In this document: piece by piece, positions 59,089 through 64,000 of the stretch
Layout of the letters: the number at the start of each line of letters is the position of its first letter
How positions within the stretch are numbered: the stretch's first letter is position 1
Assembly: GCA_963724695.1 (NCBI GenBank)
Contig: CAVRVW010000003.1
Coordinates: forward strand, 992,001-1,056,000
Source of the DNA: CAVQFD01 sp963724695
GTDB lineage: Bacteria; Acidobacteriota; Vicinamibacteria; Vicinamibacterales; CAVVIG01
Reading direction: 5' to 3'
DNA length: 64,000 nucleotides
Translations under genes and position numbers: made by a program
Notes under the pieces: generated by a model
The model's input: the letters and a program-made list of their open reading frames with translations, nothing else
Databases searched by the model: none
What the model was told of the DNA's origin: nothing

Positions 59089-59871
59089 GGAGCGCTCACT
59101 TCGGGAAGCGGTGTGAAGAAGGTGTTTTCCGCCCAGTCGTAGACCTCGCCGCCGACGACCGAGCCGCCGTAATATCCGCCGATGCCGCCGATGATGCAGC
59201 CGCCGATGCCGCCGATCGCCGTTCCGAGTGGCGACGCCAGCGTGCCGAGGGCGGCGCCGCCGGCGCCGACGACTTCGCAGCCGGCCCAGGCGGCGGCCCA
59301 TCCGACGACCACCTGCGATGCACGTCGCATCGGCTTGCTCGCCTGGACGATGGAGACGACGTCGACGGCGACGCCGACGACGACGAGCACGCGGCCGGCG
59401 TATCGAAAGTACTTCGCGGCTTTGTAGGCCACCTCTCCGGCCGTCCCCGCCGGTGCGTGATCCGGGATGCCGAACTGCGCTGAAGTGTGCCCTTCTGATT
59501 CCAGTGGTAGTCGATCGTCTTCGTCTTGACGTTGTAGCCGTAGTCGAGCCGGAGATGACGCTTGCCGGTGGCGTCCTGAAAGAACAGCGTCGACGTCGAG
59601 CCGCTCTGAGGCACCCACCCTCTCGGACTCAGCTCGATGCAGAGTCCGTTCGTGCCCGGCACGGGGATGCGGACGACGCTCGCCTGGCCGATGGCGTACG
59701 GGATGCCGCCCGACAATGGGGACGTCGGCGACTGATTGCGGTCCACAGCGTCTGTGATGGCGTCGGCGTCGAGGTCGTGACCGGCGACGGCGTGCTGATC
59801 GAGAGCAGCGTTCCGCCGTCGATGTCTTCCGCGGTGGCACCGCGCGGTCCGGGTTGTTGCTTACCGCCCAT
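59085..59871 (-). CDS. Glycine-zipper protein resembling contractile-system effectors, frame interrupted
   Basis: The ATG at 59871 gives MGGKQQPGPRGATAEDIDGG. After a shift one reads SPLSGGIPYAIGQASVVRIP, GLCIELSPRGWVPQSG, LFFQDATGKRHLRLDYGYNV and TIDYHWNQKGT. After another shift come PAGTAGEVAYKAAKYFRYAG and RVLVVVGVAVDVVSIVQAS. The C-terminal region is a long glycine zipper (GTAIGGIGGCIIGGIGGYYG, GSVVGGEVYDWAENTFF). Glycine zippers of this sort occur at the ends of T6SS/Rhs-type toxins and may insert in membranes. No enzymatic motif is visible. It is coupled to the next gene by a GTGA overlap. Confidence 0.55.
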
Positions 59872-59919
59872 CGTTCTCTCCCAGTCGTAGGGCGACGCTT
59901 TCAGGGTCGCCTGATCACA

Positions 59920-60375
59920 TCACGATCGTCTCTGTGGGAACGGGGTCGTGTACCGCACATGACGTTCCGGGTGCGGCACTTTGTACTGCAGCCACCTCCC
60001 GCCACTGGATGCACGCTCCCCTTTTCGGACCATGCGTCGACGCCATCGGCGCACACGGACTCCAGCGCGTGCGGAATGGTCACCAGGACTTCGTACTCGT
60101 TCATCAGCTTGAACATGGTCTTCGGGTTCGTCTTCAAGTTGCCGACGTTGTGCACGCCGAGGATTTGAATCGGCGTGCCCGGGATGCTGAAGAACGTCGT
60201 CTTCAGCGGCGAGACACGCGGATCCTTGAAGCCGGTCAGTCGCGTGCCCTTGCTCGATCCGCACGTCGCGCACCGGGTAGTTGAAGTCGATGAAGTCGAC
60301 TTCGCCGATGCGGTCTGGGCAAAAGGTGCGATAGAAGCCGGTCGCGACCTGTCGCCAGTAGTCCCGATTGCTCAT
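59920..60375 (-). CDS. Conserved protein of unknown function, frame interrupted
   Basis: It begins MSNRDYWRQVATGFYRTFCP with GEVDFIDFNYPVRDVRIEQG. After a shift near 60250 it continues TRLTGFKDPRVSPLKTTFFS, IPGTPIQILGVHNVGNLKTN, PKTMFKLMNEYEVLVTIPHA. A second shift near 59990 leads to WLQYKVPHPERHVRYTTPFP and a stop at 59920. There is no signal peptide. It lies between the amidase-like and glycine-zipper genes in one direction. I do not recognise a family. Confidence 0.5.
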   Translation of the reverse strand: MSNRDYWRQVATGFYRTFCPDRIGEVDFIDFNYPVRDVRIEQGHATDRLQGSACLAAEDDVLQHPGHADSNPRRAQRRQLEDEPEDHVQADERVRSPGDHSARAGVRVRRWRRRMVRKGERASSGGRWLQYKVPHPERHVRYTTPFPQRRS

Positions 60376-60400
60376 TGGCTCTAACCTGCTCCCGCGCCTG

Positions 60401-60877
60401 TCATGGCAACGATCCGTAGAACATCGCGTTGTCCGGCGCCGGGTAATGATGGGAGAACTGCTCCGGCGTCTCCTGGATGACGCGGTGCTGGCTGTTCGAG
60501 TAGTGATAGATCAGGCCGCTGAGGTAGATGCCGACATGCTTCCGCGGCACGTTGTTCATCGTTTTTTTCGTGACTTTGACGTTCGACGCCTTGGTGATGA
60601 ACACCAGACAAGATGTCATCGTCGCGGGCCGCCTGGCCCACTTGCCGACGTTCAGACAATGCGGGAATATCTCGTGGACGCGAATGTTGGCGCCGAATCC
60701 CGTTCCGCGGCGCGGTCCGCCTCTTAGCGTTACGCAGGTGAGGCCCCACCCGTATCCCATCACGTGAGAGACAAAATGCGCCCCGTGATTGTCGGCGGCG
60801 TTCGCGTAGCCGTTCAGGCAGATCTCGGCGATCGGTCTGCCGAGATAAGTGTTGAGCAACAGCTGGTTGGGGAGCAC
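60401..60877 (-). CDS. Small protein with papain-like (NlpC/CHAP-type) appearance
   Basis: This intact 158-residue product reads YANAADNHGAHFVSHVMGYG, TCVTLRGGPRRGTGFGANIR, VHEIFPHCLNVGKWARRP, SCLVFITKASNVKVTKKTMN, NVPRKHVGIYLSGLIYHYSN, PEQFSHHY and FYGSLP. The A-H-F-V-S-H element with a later K-H-V-G-I strand resembles small NlpC/P60- or CHAP-like hydrolases found in injection-system loci. In those I would expect a cysteine just before A-H-F; here it is glycine (N-H-G-A-H-F). It could be an inactive or altered version, or my family reading may be wrong. Confidence 0.5.
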   Translation of the reverse strand: MLPNQLLLNTYLGRPIAEICLNGYANAADNHGAHFVSHVMGYGWGLTCVTLRGGPRRGTGFGANIRVHEIFPHCLNVGKWARRPATMTSCLVFITKASNVKVTKKTMNNVPRKHVGIYLSGLIYHYSNSQHRVIQETPEQFSHHYPAPDNAMFYGSLP

Positions 60878-61244
60878 ATCACCCTCACTATCCAGCGAAC
60901 GTTATGTTGAGTAAAACAGCTATGCGCTGACGATGCTCGAGATAGCGCCAATCGGCAGCAGCGTGCGCCGTTCGATGTTCGAGAGCGCTGGGCCGTGCGC
61001 ACGGCCGAAGGCGGCACCGATCAAAAACGGCGGTCGCAATCGCCGACAGTGCGTATTGCGCTGTTACAGTCGGCTCAGATCACCCTTGCCACAATTCGGC
61101 GCCGAATCCATGTTGGGGCCTGATCCGACACAGAGATTCCAAGTGCCGCAACCGGTCCGCGGCCGTTCGATCATCTTTGTCGTCGTTCGGAGCTTGCTAA
61201 CATCAACGACTGGACCATCGAACCGTCGACCATCACTCGAGGCA
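60878..61244. other. Intergenic stretch without a convincing gene
   Basis: This is a 367-bp region between the amidase-like gene and the gene ending at 61245, both transcribed leftward. Open frames on either strand lack start signals and sensible composition. It is somewhat less GC-rich than the coding DNA and probably carries the promoter for the genes to its left. Confidence 0.5.
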
Positions 61245-62165
61245 TCACTCGTCCGGACTGGCGCTCCTAGCGATCCTCGACAATCGAACCCGTCGGTCCA
61301 ATTCGATATCAAAAGCGTAGGGTGTTCCGACGAAGTCTTCTCCATCCTCAAAATGCTCCAACATTCCGTCTGGCGGGCTTAGAAACATGTTGGATCGATA
61401 GTCCAAACTGGCGAGAAACTGATTGGTCAAGGCCTCTGTTTGTTCAACCCTAAAACTAAACTCAGGATCTACTGCCTGCCTCGGGACGACGTCGCCAAGT
61501 GGATCGTCGGGATTCCGTGGATAAAGGGACTCTAACCGCTCGAGTACTCGCTCACGCCAATGCTTGTAAGGCGTGGCGTCGTTCATGATGTAGCAGGCGA
61601 GAGCAGCGATCTTCCCGGCGCGTCGTGCTGGATCGGTCTTGTTCCAAGCCACCTCCTGAAGAGCGGCTTCCAAGACCTGAAGGGCGTTTCTAATTGGTTT
61701 TCTTACTGGGCCGTCCCATCCTAGATGGGAGTAACCCTGAAACTGAGAAGCCGTTCCGTAACCGCCGTATCGCACATCGACGACCATGGCCCATGCCGCG
61801 ACGAGGTAATCCCACGGAGCTTGATCATTGGTTAACTTTGCCAGACGAAAAACGATCCACTCGGCACTTCCGCACGCAAAAGCCAGAGTAGCGCGCTGGG
61901 ATATGTCGTTGAGGCGCATGACAAGCTCATCATCCGGAGTCGTGGCGGCAGGCAGAGTCCTCCAATCATCCCATTCATAGTGCAGATGGTTGTCCTGAAC
62001 GTTTGCGGCCTTCAGGTAATTCTGCGCTGGCAGGATCATGTCTGTGTCGTTACTATAGACGCCAACCTCAACGTCAGCTACGTTTTGAGGGCACTTAGAC
62101 CACAGATTCGCTCTTGATTCGCGACAGTGAGAAAGATCAATTCGGCCAGCCTCCGAGTCCCGCAT
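61245..62165 (-). CDS. Conserved protein of unknown function, second gene after the PAAR-like protein
   Basis: It is read as 306 residues from the ATG at 62165, which overlaps the PAAR-like gene by 29 bp. No signal peptide. It is helical and aromatic-rich: NHLHYEWDDWRTLPAATTPD, SQRATLAFACGSAEWIVFRL, WDYLVAAWAMVVDVRYGG, HLGWDGPVRKPIRNALQVLE, IAALACYIMNDATPYKHWRE, PDGMLEHFEDGEDFVGTPYA. Tight coupling right after a DUF4150 protein is the place where effectors or their immunity/adaptor proteins are found; its role is inferred from position only. The frame is clean. Confidence 0.6.
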   Translation of the reverse strand: MRDSEAGRIDLSHCRESRANLWSKCPQNVADVEVGVYSNDTDMILPAQNYLKAANVQDNHLHYEWDDWRTLPAATTPDDELVMRLNDISQRATLAFACGSAEWIVFRLAKLTNDQAPWDYLVAAWAMVVDVRYGGYGTASQFQGYSHLGWDGPVRKPIRNALQVLEAALQEVAWNKTDPARRAGKIAALACYIMNDATPYKHWRERVLERLESLYPRNPDDPLGDVVPRQAVDPEFSFRVEQTEALTNQFLASLDYRSNMFLSPPDGMLEHFEDGEDFVGTPYAFDIELDRRVRLSRIARSASPDE

Positions 62166-63132
62166 TTTGCCAAGCCTGACCAGAGTTTGTCCCTGTTGCC
62201 GGCGGACACAACCCGGCCGCCTGCGGCCTGACGGGGGCTCCACCGGTCGCCGGGCACAGATATACCTGAATTCCACACTGCTCGGCTTCGCAGATCGACT
62301 GCCTGCAACTGGGACACGGCATCGCATCCAACGGAGGAGGCGGATTCGGCGCCGGGTGCATAGTGCTCATTAGTATCGAGCCGCCAGTCTGTCCGTCCAT
62401 TTCCGGGAAAAGCAGTTTATTCTCCGCGTCGTTCCTATGCTGAACATCCGTCCGCCGATTGCCGGCGCATGGCGGCTGCTGGCGATCATTCACCGGTGGC
62501 GCGTAACCACTGGCAGCCGCAGCCTCAAGCTCTTCCGGTCGAAGCGACGCGGCCTTTAGAAAGCGGCCGCCCATTCCATCAACACGATAAGCAGTCGTGG
62601 TTGTTGTTCCTCCAAGCTCTCCTGGAGGAATCTCGGCGGCCCGCGCTACCTGGTTCATAAAGTTCAGCGCGTCACAATTAAGTCCTTCCGTTCGGGCCAT
62701 TACTTGCGCTGCGGCATTCAGCTGCACGGCCAAATTGGCACAGTTGATGTGATTGTGTGTCGTGAGGTCCATGTGACGGATCGCATTCTTACCTTCGACC
62801 TTCACATCCATGGACCAGGCAGCATGCCTCATTTTGCCTTCGATCGTGTGAGTCACTACGCCCATGCCCAATGTTTTGGTGGCGGCTTCATCGCCCGTGC
62901 TTTTCTTGTAGCACGACGCATTTTTCAAGCCGACTTCGTCGCCGCCGAGCTTGACACTTTTGGAACCGTCGCTTGTATCGGAAGCCTTGGCAGTATTGGG
63001 ATAAGGAAGCGGGACCGGGCCGGCGGGCGGCGACGGCGGCGAAAGGCACACATCGGCCATAGCAGCGATCGACTTGTTATCGTCCTTCCTGCCGGAAATC
63101 TCGTTCCCGTTAGCAAATACGTTCTTCCCCAT
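62137..63132 (-). CDS. DUF4150 PAAR-like spike-tip protein with C-terminal cysteine cluster
   Basis: This 331-residue protein begins MGKNVFANGNEISGRKDDNK, then VCLSPPSPPAGPVPLPYPNT and SKSVKLGGDEVGLKNASCYK. These are the DUF4150 (PAAR-like) landmarks that cap the spike of type VI-like contractile systems. It continues TKTLGMGVVTHTIEGKMRH and NAIRHMDLTTHNHINCANL. The last ~80 residues carry a metal-binding-looking cluster (PCPSCRQSICEAEQCGIQVY), which may be a small effector or adaptor domain. It follows the ketoacyl-synthase-like gene by 9 bp. The frame is clean. Confidence 0.85.
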   Translation of the reverse strand: MGKNVFANGNEISGRKDDNKSIAAMADVCLSPPSPPAGPVPLPYPNTAKASDTSDGSKSVKLGGDEVGLKNASCYKKSTGDEAATKTLGMGVVTHTIEGKMRHAAWSMDVKVEGKNAIRHMDLTTHNHINCANLAVQLNAAAQVMARTEGLNCDALNFMNQVARAAEIPPGELGGTTTTTAYRVDGMGGRFLKAASLRPEELEAAAASGYAPPVNDRQQPPCAGNRRTDVQHRNDAENKLLFPEMDGQTGGSILMSTMHPAPNPPPPLDAMPCPSCRQSICEAEQCGIQVYLCPATGGAPVRPQAAGLCPPATGTNSGQAWQNAGLGGWPN

Positions 63133-63141
63133 GGCTTTCCG

Positions 63142-64000
63142 TTACCGTTGGTTACGCGCGACGCTCATCTGTGCAGGCTGGCCCATCGTCTTCTCTGACC
63201 GAGAGGCCAGTACCATCGCAGCCCGCTCGCCGTTATCATTGCCAAAGGTGCAGAGGACGCCAGGCCCAACTGCGTAGCCTTTCTGGATGGCATCCAAGGC
63301 CACACCAAGAACAATCGGACCAATCGCTGCTCCAACATCACCGATGTATTCAATCGGATGCCACAGATCAAAGAGCTTCGGTTTGGGCTTTCCATGAATG
63401 CGCATCATCACCAGAACCATTTCCTTGAATTTGTAATGCTCTCCATTGAGGTCAGTGATGCGGTATTGGACATCCTCATACGTCATATTGCCTTCGCGGA
63501 AGGCTTCGCGAATGGCTTGAATCAAGCCTTCAGCCCGCAACGGCTCTTCAGACTCGATCGTCGCGTCTTCGCGAGCCAAACCCATACCGTGGATTCGCAG
63601 TTCACCGTCGCGACCAGTCACGGCCGGAGCAACGAGCACCGCGCTGCCGGCCTCACCGAGCGAAAATCCATTCGAATTCACGGGTGTAAGCAAGCGACGC
63701 TTCGAGAGATAGTGGCTCTTGAGATCCTGCTGCAACAGACTATCAGCTGCAGCCACGATCACACATGATGCTTGTTTGTTAACGATCAGTTCACGGGCAG
63801 TACGCAGACTCACCACCACAGAGACATGGTCTCGTGGAATGACTCGAGACGAAGGATGAAGCCGAAAACCAAGACGGTGCTCAATCTCTGGAAGAATCCG
63901 ATTATCCAATTCATCGAACCGGAATGGTCGGTCTGGTGAGGAGACGCCCAAAAGCACGGGTATGTTGGTGGCCGGCACCGGCCGCGCCGCAACTAAGCAT
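63142..64000 (-). CDS. Beta-ketoacyl synthase-like protein of the spike-effector operon, 5' end cut
   Basis: The frame is open to the right edge, so the N-terminus is missing; a GTG at 63978 is not likely to be the start. The visible 280 or so residues follow the thiolase fold of ketoacyl synthases: NKQASCVIVAAADSLLQQDL, TPVNSNGFSLGEAGSAVLVA, YRITDLNGEHYKFKE, WHPIEYIGDVGAAIGPIVLG and VLCTFGNDNGERAAMVLASR. In the expected nucleophile position there is A-D-S rather than a clear cysteine, suggesting a non-condensing role. Such proteins accompany DUF4150 genes in type VI-like effector loci; their function there is unknown. Confidence 0.78.
   Translation of the reverse strand, partial: CLVAARPVPATNIPVLLGVSSPDRPFRFDELDNRILPEIEHRLGFRLHPSSRVIPRDHVSVVVSLRTARELIVNKQASCVIVAAADSLLQQDLKSHYLSKRRLLTPVNSNGFSLGEAGSAVLVAPAVTGRDGELRIHGMGLAREDATIESEEPLRAEGLIQAIREAFREGNMTYEDVQYRITDLNGEHYKFKEMVLVMMRIHGKPKPKLFDLWHPIEYIGDVGAAIGPIVLGVALDAIQKGYAVGPGVLCTFGNDNGERAAMVLASRSEKTMGQPAQMSVARNQR

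Noticed and set aside
60933..61382. Plus-strand open frame of about 149 codons
   Set aside because: It overlaps the conserved 3' end of the gene at 61245-62165 and has no family resemblance or ribosome-binding site.

Overview
The window is high-GC bacterial DNA. Most of it looks like one Acidobacteriota-type genome. This is inferred from gene style: an ECF sigma factor followed by a Ser/Thr kinase with TPRs, many secreted proteins of unknown function, a PQQ dehydrogenase, a nucleotide-translocase/HEAT/cNMP fusion, and several FHA and kinase genes. A block from about 26.94 to 33.95 kb is different. It holds an actinobacterial gene order (PH-domain protein, DUF2520 protein, panC), a complete actinobacterial 16S rRNA gene, a spacer and the first ~790 nt of a 23S gene. 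The 23S stops abruptly and is joined to the 3' end of a GMC oxidoreductase gene. I read this as a chimeric join in the assembly, not natural transfer.

Layout. 0-20.6 kb: housekeeping and secreted genes. These are a CMD-family protein, a YchF-type ATPase, a TPR protein, a hybrid histidine kinase divergent from a receiver-ATPase fusion, a TonB-C protein, a cupin protein, metF, an inward-rectifier K+ channel, an RsmH-like methyltransferase, a c-type cytochrome/copper-monooxygenase-like protein, a cyanophycinase-like peptidase, a penicillin acylase, and a PPP-type phosphatase flanked by two exported kinase-like proteins. 20.6-26.9 kb: a translocase-HEAT-cNMP fusion, a PQQ dehydrogenase and its probable cytochrome c partner. 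26.9-34 kb: the actinobacterial block. 34-39.8 kb: a GMC oxidoreductase tail, a small protein, a polyprenyl synthetase, a class III cyclase with AAA and TPR domains, and a DUF3455 protein.

40-57.4 kb is a dense phosphothreonine-signalling island. It has an ECF sigma factor, four Ser/Thr kinases, a PP2C phosphatase, a LuxR-type regulator, a membrane FHA-TPR protein, a PsbP-like protein, an FHA protein with a transmembrane segment and a lytic transglycosylase domain, a PKD lipoprotein and an outer-membrane barrel. 57.6-64 kb is a leftward operon of the kind that accompanies type VI-like spike effectors: a ketoacyl-synthase-like protein, a DUF4150 PAAR-like protein, a protein with an amidase-like look, a glycine-zipper protein and several unknowns. 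Together the two regions suggest kinase/phosphatase/FHA control of envelope remodelling and possibly of a contractile injection apparatus. No sheath, tube or baseplate gene is in the window, so this remains a hypothesis.

Sequence quality is uneven. Many conserved genes are broken by single-base shifts, and most can be repaired by removing one extra base that follows TC (or precedes GA). Broken frames here are therefore more likely sequence error than true pseudogenes. Clean stretches include 7.3-12 kb, 14.7-20.5 kb, most of 34-50.6 kb and 60.4-64 kb.
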